Below are positions 18,014 through 27,083 of a stretch of DNA of 64,000 nt, piece by piece. Within the stretch, counting starts at the first letter, position 1. The number at the start of each line of letters is the position of its first letter. Position numbers and translations under genes: made by a program. The DNA is from Mesorhizobium sp. (lineage in GTDB: Bacteria > Pseudomonadota > Alphaproteobacteria > Rhizobiales > Rhizobiaceae): the NCBI GenBank assembly GCA_004017535.1, contig SAJS01000001.1:434001-498000 (forward strand). Reading direction: 5' to 3'. The notes beneath the pieces were generated by a model that saw nothing but the letters and a program-made list of their open reading frames with translations, ran no database searches and was not told the DNA's origin.

Positions 18014-19111
18014 ATGGCAACGGTTTCGCTGAAAAAGCTCACCAAGCGTTATGGCAATATGGAGATCGTGCATGGCATCGATCTCGATATCGCAGACCGC
18101 GAATTCATCGCGCTGGTCGGCCCGTCGGGCTGCGGCAAGTCGACGACCTTGCGCATGATCGCCGGCCTCGAGGACATCAGCGGCGGCAACATCGACATTG
18201 GCGGCCGCGTGGTCAACGACCTGCCGCCGCGCTCGCGCAACATCTCGATGGTGTTCCAGTCCTACGCGCTCTATCCGCATATGACGGTGCGCGAGAATCT
18301 CGGCTTCTCGCTGAAGATCGCAGGCGCCGCCAGGGACGACATGGACCGGCGCGTGGCGGAAGCCTCCGCCATCCTCGGCCTGGACGAACTGCTTGACCGT
18401 CGGCCTTCGCAGCTTTCCGGCGGCCAGCGCCAGCGCGTCGCCATGGGCCGCGCCATCGTGCGCGATCCCGACGTGTTCCTGTTCGACGAGCCGCTCTCCA
18501 ACCTCGACGCCAAGCTGCGCACGCAGATGCGCACCGAGATCAAGAAGCTGCATGCCAAGGTGAAGTCGACGGTGATCTATGTCACCCACGACCAGGTCGA
18601 GGCGATGACGCTTGCCGACCGCATCGTCATCATGCGCTCCGGCCATATCGAGCAGGTCGGCACGCCGGACGAGGTGTTCAGCCGTCCCGCCACCCGTTTC
18701 GTCGCCGGCTTCATCGGCTCGCCGCCGATGAATTTGCACGACGCGACCGTAAGCGACGGCAGGCTTGTCTTCGGCGGCGGCGACAGCCTGCCGCTGCCTG
18801 GGCAGTTCAAGTCGAAGACAGCGGCCGGCGACAAGGTCGTGTTCGGCATCCGCCCCGACGATTTCTACCCCACCGGCCACCGCCTGAGCTCGGGCGGCGA
18901 AACCGAGGTTCACCGCGTCGAGCTGCCGGTCAGCATCACCGAGCCGCTCGGCAACGAGACGCTGGTCTTCGCCGAGTTCAACGGCGCCGACTGGGTCTCG
19001 CGCATGCTCAATCCCAAGCCGCTGAAAGCCGGCGACAGGATCGGCATGAGCTTCGATCTGAGCCGCGCGCATCTGTTCTCCGCCGAAACCGGCAAGTCGC
19101 TGAGGAACTGA
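18014..19111 (+). CDS. ABC transporter ATP-binding protein (UgpC/MalK type)
   Basis: The protein has 365 residues from ATG 18014. The nucleotide-binding domain carries Walker A GPSGCGKST, Q-loop VFQSYALYPHMTV, signature [15 protein letters not shown], Walker [13 protein letters not shown] and switch VTHDQVEAMTLADR. A C-terminal TOBE domain (from about residue 240; IRPDDFYPTG, ITEPLGNETLVFAEF) is characteristic of CUT1 ATPases that may serve several importers. It energises the 14815-18008 system. Confidence 0.95.
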   Translation: MATVSLKKLTKRYGNMEIVHGIDLDIADREFIALVGPSGCGKSTTLRMIAGLEDISGGNIDIGGRVVNDLPPRSRNISMVFQSYALYPHMTVRENLGFSLKIAGAARDDMDRRVAEASAILGLDELLDRRPSQLSGGQRQRVAMGRAIVRDPDVFLFDEPLSNLDAKLRTQMRTEIKKLHAKVKSTVIYVTHDQVEAMTLADRIVIMRSGHIEQVGTPDEVFSRPATRFVAGFIGSPPMNLHDATVSDGRLVFGGGDSLPLPGQFKSKTAAGDKVVFGIRPDDFYPTGHRLSSGGETEVHRVELPVSITEPLGNETLVFAEFNGADWVSRMLNPKPLKAGDRIGMSFDLSRAHLFSAETGKSLRN

Positions 19112-19112
19112 C

Positions 19113-20225
19113 ATGGCGAAAATCGAGAAGATCGAACTGCGCATGGTCGACCTCGTGCCGAAGGTGAAGCGCACGGACGCGATCCAGAGCTTCGTCAGCC
19201 AGGAGACGCCGATCGTCACCATCACCGATGCCGACGGCGCGACGGGTACCGGGTACAGCTACACGATCGGCACCGGCGGCTCGTCGGTGATGCGGCTTCT
19301 GGCCGATCATCTGGCGCCGCGCCTGATCGGCCGCGATGCCGACCAGATCGAAGCGATCTGGCACGATCTCGAATTCGCCACCCACGCCACCACCATCGGC
19401 GCCATCACCGCGATCGCGCTCGCCGCGATCGACACGGCTTTGTGGGATTTGCGCGCGAGAAAACAGAACCTGCCGCTCTGGAAGCTCGCCGGCGGCGCCA
19501 AGGACCGCTGTCCGCTCTACACGACAGAAGGCGGCTGGCTGCATATCGAGACGCAGGCTTTGGTCGACGACGCGCTGGAGGCGAAGGCCAAGGGTTTCAC
19601 CGGCTCGAAGGTCAAGATCGGCAAGCCGCATGGCTCGGAGGATTATTCGCGGCTGTCGGCGGTGCGCAAGGCGGTCGGCGACGGCTACGAGATCATGACC
19701 GACTGCAACCAGGGTTTTTCCGTCGACGAGGCGATCCGCCGCGCCGAGCGGCTGCGCGATCTCGATCTCGCCTGGATCGAGGAGCCGCTGCCGGCCGACG
19801 ACATAGACGGCCATGTGCGGCTGTCGAAGTCGACGGCGACGCCGATCGCCGTCGGCGAGTCGCTCTATTCGATCAGGCACTTCCGCGAGTACATGCAGAA
19901 AGGCGGCGCCAACATCATCCAGGTCGATGTCGGCCGCATCGGCGGCATCACGCCCTGGCTGAAAGTCGCCCATGCCGCGGAGGCCTTCGACATGCCGGTC
20001 TGCCCGCATTTCCTGATGGAGTTGCATGTCAGCCTGGTCTGCGCCATCCAGAACGGCAAATATGTCGAGTATATTCCGCAGCTCGATGAGTTGACGGGCG
20101 CCAAGATGCGCATCGAGGATGGCCATGCGCTGGCGCCCGGCGAGTCCGGCATCGGCATCGACTGGGACTGGGACGCGGTCAAGGCAAGAAGCATCGCCGA
20201 ATTCACCACGGCGATCGTGAAATAG
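19113..20225 (+). CDS. Mandelate racemase/muconate lactonizing family protein (enolase superfamily)
   Basis: A 370-residue protein one base after the ATPase stop. Enolase-superfamily residues are evident: the K-x-K general-base site in GSKVKIGKP, metal ligands in MTDCNQGF (Asp), WIEEPLP (Glu) and AVGESLYS (Glu), and a barrel-end His in CPHFLMELH. It should abstract an alpha-proton from an acid sugar and eliminate water, or racemise. Specificity is not readable. Since a dedicated L-fuconate dehydratase lies at 22884, this one may act on a second aldonate delivered by the same importer. Confidence 0.88.
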   Translation: MAKIEKIELRMVDLVPKVKRTDAIQSFVSQETPIVTITDADGATGTGYSYTIGTGGSSVMRLLADHLAPRLIGRDADQIEAIWHDLEFATHATTIGAITAIALAAIDTALWDLRARKQNLPLWKLAGGAKDRCPLYTTEGGWLHIETQALVDDALEAKAKGFTGSKVKIGKPHGSEDYSRLSAVRKAVGDGYEIMTDCNQGFSVDEAIRRAERLRDLDLAWIEEPLPADDIDGHVRLSKSTATPIAVGESLYSIRHFREYMQKGGANIIQVDVGRIGGITPWLKVAHAAEAFDMPVCPHFLMELHVSLVCAIQNGKYVEYIPQLDELTGAKMRIEDGHALAPGESGIGIDWDWDAVKARSIAEFTTAIVK

Positions 20226-20235
20226 GGAGACGAAG

Positions 20236-20565
20236 ATGCAGCGCATGGGCATGGTGCTCGGCTTGAAACCCGAGAAGGTCGAGGAATATGTCCGCCTTCA
20301 CGCCGCCGTCTGGCCGGACGTGCTGACCATGATCTCGGCCTGCAACATCAAGAACTATTCGATCTACCTGAAGCGGCCGGAGAACTTGCTTTTCTCCTAT
20401 TTCGAATATTACGGCACCGACTACGCCGCCGACATGGCCAAGATGGCGGCCGATCCCAAGACCCAGGAATGGTGGTCGGTATGCATGCCCTGCCAGGAGC
20501 CACTCGAAACCCGCAAGGAAGGCGAGTGGTGGGCCTCGATGGACGAGGTCTTCCATCATGACTGA
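20236..20565 (+). CDS. L-rhamnose/L-fucose mutarotase family protein
   Basis: The 109-residue protein (ATG 20236) matches RhaM/RhaU-type mutarotases, which interconvert alpha and beta anomers. Conserved landmarks are EEYVRLHAAVWPDVL (Tyr and His of the active site), NYSIYLKRPENLLFSYFEY and the paired Trp in TQEWWSVCM. The family is usually about 104 residues. In this locus it would present the correct anomer of an L-sugar to a dehydrogenase. It overlaps the next gene by eight bases. Confidence 0.92.
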   Translation: MQRMGMVLGLKPEKVEEYVRLHAAVWPDVLTMISACNIKNYSIYLKRPENLLFSYFEYYGTDYAADMAKMAADPKTQEWWSVCMPCQEPLETRKEGEWWASMDEVFHHD

Positions 20566-21631
20566 CGCCTTCGATCCAGCGTCACTGGCCCAGTCCTGGC
20601 CGAAGCCGTCGAAGCCGCGCCCGATCGTCACCTTCGGCGCCGGTTCGATCGTCGGCGACGCGCATTTTCCTGCCTACCGCAAGGGCGGCTTCCCGATTTC
20701 CGGGTTGTACGATCCGGACCAGGCGAAGGCGCAGAAGCTCGCCGACAAGTGGGGCGTGACGGCGTTTCGTTCGGTCGAGGAGGCAGCGGCGGTGAAGGAC
20801 GCGATCTTCGATCTCGCCACGCCGCCGGGCCGGCACGCCGAGGTGCTGAAGGCGCTGCCCGACGGCGCGGTGGCGCTGATCCAGAAGCCGATGGGCAACT
20901 ATCTCGGCGAGGCGTCAGAAATCCTCGAAATCTGCCGCGCCAAACAACTGAAGGCTGCGGTCAACTTCCAGCTCCGTTTCGCGCCGATGATGCTGGCGCT
21001 GAAGGACGCCATCGCCCACGGATGGCTGGGCGAGGTCGTCGATTTCGACGCGCTTCTCGCGCTCGACACGCCCTGGCAGCTCTGGGAGTTCCTGCTCAAG
21101 GCGCCGCGCGTCGAGATCGCCATGCATTCGATCCATTATCTCGACCTGATCCGCCAGCTTCTCGGCGATCCGCTGGGCGTGCACGCCAAGACGCTCGGCC
21201 ATCCCAACCACAAGGTCGCGCAGACTCGCACCAGCGCGATCCTCGACTATGGCGATAAGGTGCGTTGCGGGCTGTCGATCAACCACGACCACAAATTTGG
21301 CCGGCGCCACCAGGCCTGCGAGTTCCGCATCTGCGGCACCGAGGGCGCGGCCTATGTCAAGCTCGGCCTCAACCTCGACTATCCGCGCGGCGAGCCGGAC
21401 ATCCTGGAAATCCATCCCAAGGGCGGATCGGACTGGGTCACCGTCCCGCTTGCCGGCGAATGGTTCCCCGATGCCTTTGTCGGCCGCATGGCCAATGTCC
21501 AGCGCTTCGCGTCCGGCGAGGACGCGGAACTCGTCAGCTCCGTCGAGGATGCCTGGCACACCATGGCGCTGGTCGAGGCCGCCTATAAATCGAGCGCCAC
21601 GCCGGCAACGCCGCTGGCCGCGAAGCCGTAA
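20558..21631 (+). CDS. Gfo/Idh/MocA family oxidoreductase
   Basis: The protein has 357 residues. The Rossmann entry is [20 protein letters not shown], followed by the conserved Lys motif written as LIQKPMG (usually EKP), the [10 protein letters not shown] segment and the catalytic-side pattern [17 protein letters not shown]. Family members oxidise or reduce sugars and derivatives with NAD(P). It is a candidate for the first oxidation in the pathway (sugar to lactone), since no other dehydrogenase for that step is seen in the cluster. That assignment is inference. Confidence 0.88.
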   Translation: MTDAFDPASLAQSWPKPSKPRPIVTFGAGSIVGDAHFPAYRKGGFPISGLYDPDQAKAQKLADKWGVTAFRSVEEAAAVKDAIFDLATPPGRHAEVLKALPDGAVALIQKPMGNYLGEASEILEICRAKQLKAAVNFQLRFAPMMLALKDAIAHGWLGEVVDFDALLALDTPWQLWEFLLKAPRVEIAMHSIHYLDLIRQLLGDPLGVHAKTLGHPNHKVAQTRTSAILDYGDKVRCGLSINHDHKFGRRHQACEFRICGTEGAAYVKLGLNLDYPRGEPDILEIHPKGGSDWVTVPLAGEWFPDAFVGRMANVQRFASGEDAELVSSVEDAWHTMALVEAAYKSSATPATPLAAKP

Positions 21632-21639
21632 GGCCGGAC

Positions 21640-22086
21640 ATGGAACAGACCACCTATTTCGAGGACTATGAGATCGGCGCGTCGCGCCTCACCAGCGGCC
21701 GCACTATCACCGAGACCGATTTCGTCGTCCATGCCGGCCACACCGGCGATTTCTTCCCGCATCACATGGATGCCGAGTTCATGAAGACGACGCCCTTCGG
21801 CCAGCGCATCGCGCATGGCACGCTGGTCTTCTCGGTCGGCGTCGGCCTGACGGCGAGCGTCATCAACCCCGTCGCCTTCTCCTATGGCTACGACCGGCTG
21901 CGCTTCATCAAGCCGGTCTTCATCGGAGACACGATCCGCACCCGCACCACCATCGCGGCCAAGGAAGACGACCCGAAACGACCAAACGCCGGACGCGTCA
22001 TCGAGCGTGTCGAGGTTTTGAACCAGCGCGACGAGGTCGTGCTGGCGGCGGATCACATCTACATCGTCGAGCGACGGCCCGGCTGA
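21640..22086 (+). CDS. MaoC family (R)-hydratase-like protein
   Basis: A 148-residue hot-dog protein. The hydratase-2 motif is present as GDFFPHH, with Asp37 and His42 in the D-x-N-P-x-H spacing (Asn replaced by Phe). [19 protein letters not shown] is almost identical to the corresponding stretch of the MaoC protein at 5439. MaoC enzymes hydrate enoyl-CoA or act on analogous substrates; none is expected in the textbook non-phosphorylating fucose route. Its place between an oxidoreductase and an SDR indicates a role in the same pathway. Confidence 0.9.
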   Translation: MEQTTYFEDYEIGASRLTSGRTITETDFVVHAGHTGDFFPHHMDAEFMKTTPFGQRIAHGTLVFSVGVGLTASVINPVAFSYGYDRLRFIKPVFIGDTIRTRTTIAAKEDDPKRPNAGRVIERVEVLNQRDEVVLAADHIYIVERRPG

Positions 22087-22103
22087 AGGACGGAGACAGA
22101 AGA

Positions 22104-22835
22104 ATGGCTGACATCACAGGCAAGGTCGCGGTCGTCACGGCGGCCGCGCAAGGCATCGGGCGGGCAAGCGCGCTGGCATTCGCCAAGGCCGGCGCCATCG
22201 TCCACGCCACCGACATCAACGAGACGGCCCTGGCCGAGCTGGCCAGTACGCCCGGCATCACGACGCGAAAACTCGATGTGCTGAACGACGAGGCGGTGAA
22301 GGCCGCCTTTGCCGAGATCGGCCACGTCGACGTGCTGTTCAACTGCGCCGGCTTCGTCCATGCCGGCTCGATCCTGGAGATGAAGGACGAGGATCTCGAC
22401 TTCGCCTTCAATCTCAATGTGCGCGCCATGATCCGCACCATCCGCGCCGTGCTGCCCGGCATGCTGGAGCGCGGCGACGGCTCGATCATCAACATGGCGT
22501 CCGTCGCCGGCGCCCCGAAAGGGGTGCCGAACCGTTTTGCTTACGGCGTGACCAAGGCGGCCGTCATCGGCCTGACAAAATCGATTGCCTCCGACTATGT
22601 TGCCAAGGGTATCCGCTGCAACGCCATCTGCCCGGGCACCGTCGAGAGCCCTTCGCTTCAGGGCCGCATGCAGGCGCAGGGTGACTATGAGGCGGCGCGC
22701 GCGGCCTTCATTGCCCGCCAGCCGATGGGCAGGATCGGAACGCCGGAGGAGATCGCCGATCTTGCCGTCTATCTCGCTGGCGCCACCTACACGACTGGGC
22801 AGGCCTATAACATCGACGGCGGCTGGTCGATCTGA
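22104..22835 (+). CDS. SDR oxidoreductase, 2-keto-3-deoxy-L-fuconate dehydrogenase-like
   Basis: The 243-residue classical short-chain dehydrogenase has cofactor motif TAAAQGIGRASA, NCAG (NNAG site), active-site Ser in NMASVAG, YGVTK (Tyr and Lys) and the C-terminal YNIDGGWSI. The stretch from CPGTVESPSLQGRMQAQG through RIGTPEEIADLAVYLA matches the BDH2-like branch that includes 2-keto-3-deoxy-L-fuconate dehydrogenase. It would oxidise the dehydratase product to 2,4-diketo-3-deoxy-L-fuconate. It lies directly upstream of the L-fuconate dehydratase gene. Confidence 0.87.
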   Translation: MADITGKVAVVTAAAQGIGRASALAFAKAGAIVHATDINETALAELASTPGITTRKLDVLNDEAVKAAFAEIGHVDVLFNCAGFVHAGSILEMKDEDLDFAFNLNVRAMIRTIRAVLPGMLERGDGSIINMASVAGAPKGVPNRFAYGVTKAAVIGLTKSIASDYVAKGIRCNAICPGTVESPSLQGRMQAQGDYEAARAAFIARQPMGRIGTPEEIADLAVYLAGATYTTGQAYNIDGGWSI

Positions 22836-22883
22836 GGCCGTTCCGGCGATCGGATGACGAGGCAGGCCAGCTAAGAGGCAGCA

Positions 22884-24161
22884 ATGACGAAAATCACGGA
22901 CCTCAGAACCTTCGACCTGCGTTTCCCGACATCGCAAAGCCTGGACGGCTCGGACGCGATGAACCCGGATCCGGACTACTCGGCCGCCTATGTCATCCTC
23001 GACACTGACGTGCCGTCGCTGAAGGGCCATGGCCTGACCTTCACCATCGGTCGCGGCAACGAGATCTGCTGCGCGGCGATCGAGGCGCTGCGCCATCTCG
23101 TCGTCGGTCTCGATCTCGACTGGGTGAAAGAGGACCCCGGCCGCTTCTGGCACCATGTGACCGGCGACAGCCAGTTGCGCTGGATCGGGCCGGACAAGGG
23201 CGCCATGCATTTGGCGGTCGGCGCGGTGGTCAACGCGGTCTGGGACCTCTGGGCCAAGGAAGCCGGCAAACCGGTCTGGCGCCTGGTCGCCGAGATGAGC
23301 CCGGAAGAGATCCTGCGCATCGTCGACTTCCGCTACCTCACCGATGCGATCACGCCCGCCGAGGCTCTGGCGATTTTGAAGAAAGCCGAGGCCGGCAAGG
23401 CCGGGCGCATCGCCACGCTCGAGCGCGAAGGCTATGCCTGCTACACCACCTCGGCCGGCTGGCTCGGCTATCCCGACGACAAGCTCAGACGCCTCTGCCA
23501 GGAAGCGGTCGACGATGGCTTCAACCACATCAAGCTCAAGGTCGGCGGCGATCGCGCCGACGACATCCGGCGCCTCAGGATCGCCCGCGAGGTGATCGGT
23601 CCGGACCGTTACCTGATGATCGACGCCAACCAGGTCTGGGAGGTCGACCAGGCGATCGACTGGCTGAAGGACCTCGCCTTCGCAAAGCCCTTCTTCATCG
23701 AGGAGCCGACCAGCCCGGACGATGTCGCCGGCCACGCCAAGATTCGCAAGGCTATCGCGCCGATCAAGGTCGCGACCGGCGAGATGTGCCAGAACCGCAT
23801 CATGTTCAAGCAGTTCATCGCCGGCGGCGCGATCGACGTGGTGCAGATCGATTCCTGCCGCATGGGCGGCCTGAACGAGGTGCTGGCGGTGCTGCTGATC
23901 GCCGCCAAGTTCGGCCTGCCGGTCTGGCCGCATGCCGGCGGCGTCGGCCTGTGCGAATATGTCCAGCATCTGTCGATGATCGACTATGTCGCCGTGTCAG
24001 GTACTAAGGATGGGCGGGTGATCGAATATGTCGACCACCTGCACGAGCATTTTATCGAACCCTGCGTCATCCGCGACGCCGCCTATATGCCGCCCCAGGC
24101 GCCCGGCTTCTCGATCGAGATGAAGGCGAAGTCGATCGAGGATTACCTGCATCGCGCCTGA
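22884..24161 (+). CDS. L-fuconate dehydratase (enolase superfamily)
   Basis: The protein has 425 residues. It dehydrates L-fuconate to 2-keto-3-deoxy-L-fuconate. Diagnostic segments are SQSLDGSDAMNPDPDYSAAY, HGLTFTIGRGNEICC, CYTTSAGWLGYPDDKL, the catalytic KLKVGGD, MIDANQVW, IEEPTSPDD, ATGEMCQNR and the WPHAGGVGLCEYVQHL His motif. These closely match the FucD/ENOSF1 group, whose members are about 430-440 residues. It is the last gene of the catabolic operon and the strongest evidence that the locus handles L-fucose. Confidence 0.94.
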   Translation: MTKITDLRTFDLRFPTSQSLDGSDAMNPDPDYSAAYVILDTDVPSLKGHGLTFTIGRGNEICCAAIEALRHLVVGLDLDWVKEDPGRFWHHVTGDSQLRWIGPDKGAMHLAVGAVVNAVWDLWAKEAGKPVWRLVAEMSPEEILRIVDFRYLTDAITPAEALAILKKAEAGKAGRIATLEREGYACYTTSAGWLGYPDDKLRRLCQEAVDDGFNHIKLKVGGDRADDIRRLRIAREVIGPDRYLMIDANQVWEVDQAIDWLKDLAFAKPFFIEEPTSPDDVAGHAKIRKAIAPIKVATGEMCQNRIMFKQFIAGGAIDVVQIDSCRMGGLNEVLAVLLIAAKFGLPVWPHAGGVGLCEYVQHLSMIDYVAVSGTKDGRVIEYVDHLHEHFIEPCVIRDAAYMPPQAPGFSIEMKAKSIEDYLHRA

Positions 24162-24230
24162 GACAGTGCGCGGCCGTGACCGCGATGGTGCCGCTGGGCC
24201 GACTGGCCGCGAATCGGCTATGCCTCTTCC

Positions 24231-24890
24231 ATGCAGGAGACTTCCCTCTACGAGCCGGTGAAGCGGTTTCTCGAGAGCATGGATTTCGCCGTCAAGGGCG
24301 AGGTCGGCGGCTGCGACGTGGTCGGCGTGCGCGCCGGCGAGCCGCCGGTCGTCGTCATTTGCGAGCTCAAGCTGCAATTCAACCTCGAGCTTGTCCTGCA
24401 AGCCGTCGACCGCGCGGCGGCCTGCGACGAGGTCTGGCTCGCCGCCTATATGTCGGCGCGCGGCAAGGGCCGTGAGCACGACCGACGCTTTCGAGCGCTT
24501 TGCCGCCGCCTCGGCTTCGGCCTGCTCGGCGTCGGCAGGAAGGGCGAGGTGGAGCTGTTGCTCAGCCCCGCCGCCCTGCCGCCGCGTCGCGATCCCCGGC
24601 GGCGCTCGCGCCTGGTCGAGGAGCACCATCGCCGCAAGGGCGATCCGTCCATCGGCGGCAGCACGCGCAAGAAACCGATCATGACCGCCTATCGGCAGGA
24701 GGCGCTCGCCTGCGCCGCCGCCATGGCCGACGGTCCGAAGCGGCCGCGTGATCTGAAGGCGCTTTCGCCACGCGCCGCGAGCATCCTGCAGCATAATTAC
24801 TATGGCTGGTTCGCCCGCGCGGAGCGCGGCGTCTACGCGCTGACCGAAGCCGGCCTTACGGCAATCACACCTGCGGCGGTGTCGCTATAA
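24231..24890 (+). CDS. DUF2161 family protein (putative PD-(D/E)XK-type fold)
   Basis: The 219-residue protein starts [19 protein letters not shown]. The segment [12 protein letters not shown], then [21 protein letters not shown], resembles the D...E-x-K arrangement of PD-(D/E)XK enzymes and is the DUF2161 signature. A C-terminal domain holds [18 protein letters not shown] and [11 protein letters not shown], winged-helix-like. Function is unknown. It follows the fucose operon by 69 bases on the same strand but looks unrelated to it. Confidence 0.82.
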   Translation: MQETSLYEPVKRFLESMDFAVKGEVGGCDVVGVRAGEPPVVVICELKLQFNLELVLQAVDRAAACDEVWLAAYMSARGKGREHDRRFRALCRRLGFGLLGVGRKGEVELLLSPAALPPRRDPRRRSRLVEEHHRRKGDPSIGGSTRKKPIMTAYRQEALACAAAMADGPKRPRDLKALSPRAASILQHNYYGWFARAERGVYALTEAGLTAITPAAVSL

Positions 24891-25035
24891 ACTCAAACAC
24901 AGACTTGAGGTCCCAGCGGCTGTAGAGCCTATTTGCGGCGACCTCCTTCAGCGCCTCGCGATTTTCGCTGAGCACCGGCTCCTCGATGAACATCAGCCGG
25001 CATGGCTCCAGTTCCTTGACCAGAATGCACGCCAT
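24865..25035 (-). pseudogene. Remnant of a D-galactonate dehydratase-like gene (enolase superfamily)
   Basis: A 56-residue open frame on the minus strand reads [35 protein letters not shown] and [14 protein letters not shown] in succession. The first part matches the barrel segment of galactonate dehydratases, including the metal-site FIEEP. The [10 protein letters not shown] part normally follows about nine residues later, after the T-x-I-P-x-A-x-G-E strand, which is missing. Both ends of the protein are also absent. It overlaps the 3' end of the convergent DUF2161 gene by 26 bases. Confidence 0.72.
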
Positions 25036-25089
25036 CCCCGGAAGAATCCAAGTCGCCCGGTTGACTTCTTGCTTCGATCATGCAGAAAT

Positions 25090-25100
25090 TGGTTGGACCA
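25090..25100. promoter_or_regulatory. FadR/GntR-type operator upstream of the GntR gene
   Basis: TGGTTGGACCA fits the FadR-subfamily consensus TNGTNNNACNA, and the adjacent bases TTGAACCA give a partly overlapping second half-site. It ends 25 bases before the regulator's start codon, suggesting autoregulation of the operon. Confidence 0.6.
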
Positions 25101-25125
25101 TTGAACCATTTTAGGCGCAGCCGGC

Positions 25126-25857
25126 TTGACCGATCACTTGCCCCCGATCCAGACGACGGCTCGCGATGACGCGGTGCTGAAGGCGTTGGCGGGGTTCGTG
25201 CGGCAGGAGGCTCTGGGTCCGGGCGAAAAGCTGCCGACCGAGCGCATCCTCGCCGAACGGCTCAAGGTCAGCCGCAACACGGTGCGCGAGGCGCTGACGC
25301 GCTGGGAAGGGCTGGGCCTAGTCGAACGGCGGCAGGGCTCGGGCACCTATCTCAAGGCCGCTGTCTCGCCCGACATGCTGCACATGCCGCTGACGCTCGC
25401 CGGCGGCAATGATTTCGCCGGCCTCATGGCGACGCTGGAAATCCGTCGCGCTCTGGAGGCGGAGGCGGCCGCCCTTTGCGCCATTCGCGCCGGCAAGGCC
25501 GAGCTCGCCGAGATCGAGCGCAAGCTCGACCTCATGGAGGAGGCGTTCCAGACTCGCGCCGGCATGTCCTCGGACGAGGATTGGGAGTTCCACCAGGCGG
25601 TCTTCCGTGCTTCGGGCAATCCGCTGTTCGAGCAGATCATCGCCGCCATGTACGAGATGTTCCACCGCTTCTGGGAACATCCGCTCGGCGTGCGCGATTT
25701 TGGCCATGCCAGCTTTCCCTATCACCGCACCATTTTCGAACGCATCGCCGCGCATGACCCTGAGGGCGCCCGCGCCGAGGCGCTGAAGCTCATCGCCACC
25801 GTCGAGGACGATCTGAAGCGCGGCGCCGCCAATCTCAAACTTTCGGACCGCAGATGA
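25126..25857 (+). CDS. FadR/GntR family transcriptional regulator
   Basis: The 243-residue protein starts at TTG 25126; no ATG lies near. The winged helix-turn-helix is KLPTERILAERLKVSRNTVR through ALTRWEGLGLVERRQGSG. The C-terminal FCD effector domain has the metal-site pattern WEFHQAVFRASGN and PYHRTIFERIAAHDPEGAR. It probably responds to a small acid or sugar derivative and controls the PLP enzyme and importer downstream, whose first gene overlaps it by four bases. Confidence 0.92.
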   Translation: MTDHLPPIQTTARDDAVLKALAGFVRQEALGPGEKLPTERILAERLKVSRNTVREALTRWEGLGLVERRQGSGTYLKAAVSPDMLHMPLTLAGGNDFAGLMATLEIRRALEAEAAALCAIRAGKAELAEIERKLDLMEEAFQTRAGMSSDEDWEFHQAVFRASGNPLFEQIIAAMYEMFHRFWEHPLGVRDFGHASFPYHRTIFERIAAHDPEGARAEALKLIATVEDDLKRGAANLKLSDRR

Positions 25858-27056
25858 ACGAGCAGCCCAATACCTTCGACCCGGCCTCCCTGGCCAGCGA
25901 CTATCTCGGCGAGGCGGCGACGCTGCTGGCGCATGACGATCCGTTCCCGGGCGGCGCCGTGGTTCCACCGATCTACCAGACCTCGCTCTTCACCTTCGCC
26001 AATTACGCCGACATGGCCGACACCTTTGCCGGCCGGAGGAAGCAGCCGATCTATTCGCGCGGCGACAACCCGACGGTGATGGAGTTCGAGGCGCGCGTGG
26101 CGGCGCTCGAAGGCGCCGAAGCCGCGCGCGGCTTCTCCAGCGGCATGGCGGCGATCAGCGCCACGGTGCTCGCCTTCGTCGGCGCCGGCGAGCGCATGGT
26201 CGCCGTGCGCAACTGCTATGGCGATGCCTACCGGCTGTTCGAGCGGCTGTTCCCGCGCCTCCATATCAAGGTCGACTATGTCGACGGCTCGGATCCGGAC
26301 GCGGTTGCGGCGGCGCTTCCCGGTGCCAAGCTGCTCTATCTCGAAAGCCCGACCTCGATGATGTTCGAGCTGCAGGATCTCGAGCATCTGACGCGGCTGG
26401 CGAAGGAGCAGGGCATTGTCACAACGATAGACAATTCCTGGGCGACGCCCGTCTTCCAGAAGCCGATCTCGCACGGCGTCGACCTGGTGCTGCATTCGGC
26501 CTCGAAATATCTGAGCGGCCACAGCGACACCGTCGCGGGCGTGGTGGCGGGCTCGGCCGCCCACATAAAGCACATCAACGAGCAGACCTATTCCCAGCTT
26601 GGCGGCAAGCTGTCGCCCTTTGAAGGCTGGCTCTTGCTGCGCGGGCTGCGCACGCTGCCGCTGCGCCTGCCGCATCACATGAAGAGCGGGCTCACCATCG
26701 CCGAGCGGCTGAAGGCACATGGCAAGGTCGAGCGGGTCAACCATCCCGCCTACTCCAACCATCCCGGCAAGAAGACCTTAGCCGGCTATGCCGGCCTGTT
26801 CTCCTTCGAGGTCACCGAGGATGTCGACATCCCGGCCTTCGTCGATGCACTGAAATATTTCCGCATCGGCGTCAGCTGGGGCGGCCATGAAAGCCTGGTC
26901 GTGCCGGCAAAGGCCTCGCTCGAGCAGACGCCGGGCATCAATTCGATGGCGCGCTTCGACGTCAGCCCCCGAACCATCCGCTTCAATGTCGGATTGGAAA
27001 ATGTCGAGGACCTCTGGGCCGACATTGCCCAGGCCTTCGACAAGTCAAAAAAATAA
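25854..27056 (+). CDS. Cys/Met metabolism PLP-dependent enzyme (cystathionine gamma-synthase/lyase family)
   Basis: The protein has 400 residues. The fold is clear from PPIYQTSLFTF, YSRGDNPTVMEFEARVAALE, the cofactor-contact FSSGMAAISA, LLYLESPTS, TIDNSWATP and the PLP Lys in LHSASKYLSGHSD. The C-terminal substrate Arg region SPRTIRFNVGLENVEDL is present. Members do gamma- or beta-elimination or replacement on sulfur amino acids or their analogues. Being translationally coupled to a GntR regulator and followed by a sugar-type importer is unusual and suggests a catabolic rather than biosynthetic job. Confidence 0.92.
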   Translation: MNEQPNTFDPASLASDYLGEAATLLAHDDPFPGGAVVPPIYQTSLFTFANYADMADTFAGRRKQPIYSRGDNPTVMEFEARVAALEGAEAARGFSSGMAAISATVLAFVGAGERMVAVRNCYGDAYRLFERLFPRLHIKVDYVDGSDPDAVAAALPGAKLLYLESPTSMMFELQDLEHLTRLAKEQGIVTTIDNSWATPVFQKPISHGVDLVLHSASKYLSGHSDTVAGVVAGSAAHIKHINEQTYSQLGGKLSPFEGWLLLRGLRTLPLRLPHHMKSGLTIAERLKAHGKVERVNHPAYSNHPGKKTLAGYAGLFSFEVTEDVDIPAFVDALKYFRIGVSWGGHESLVVPAKASLEQTPGINSMARFDVSPRTIRFNVGLENVEDLWADIAQAFDKSKK

Positions 27057-27083
27057 CGAGTGTTCCAAATGGGAGTCCTGAAC

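Noticed and set aside
22059-23969. 636-residue minus-strand open frame
   Set aside because: Antisense to the SDR and L-fuconate dehydratase genes, with composition typical of a reversed GC-rich gene.
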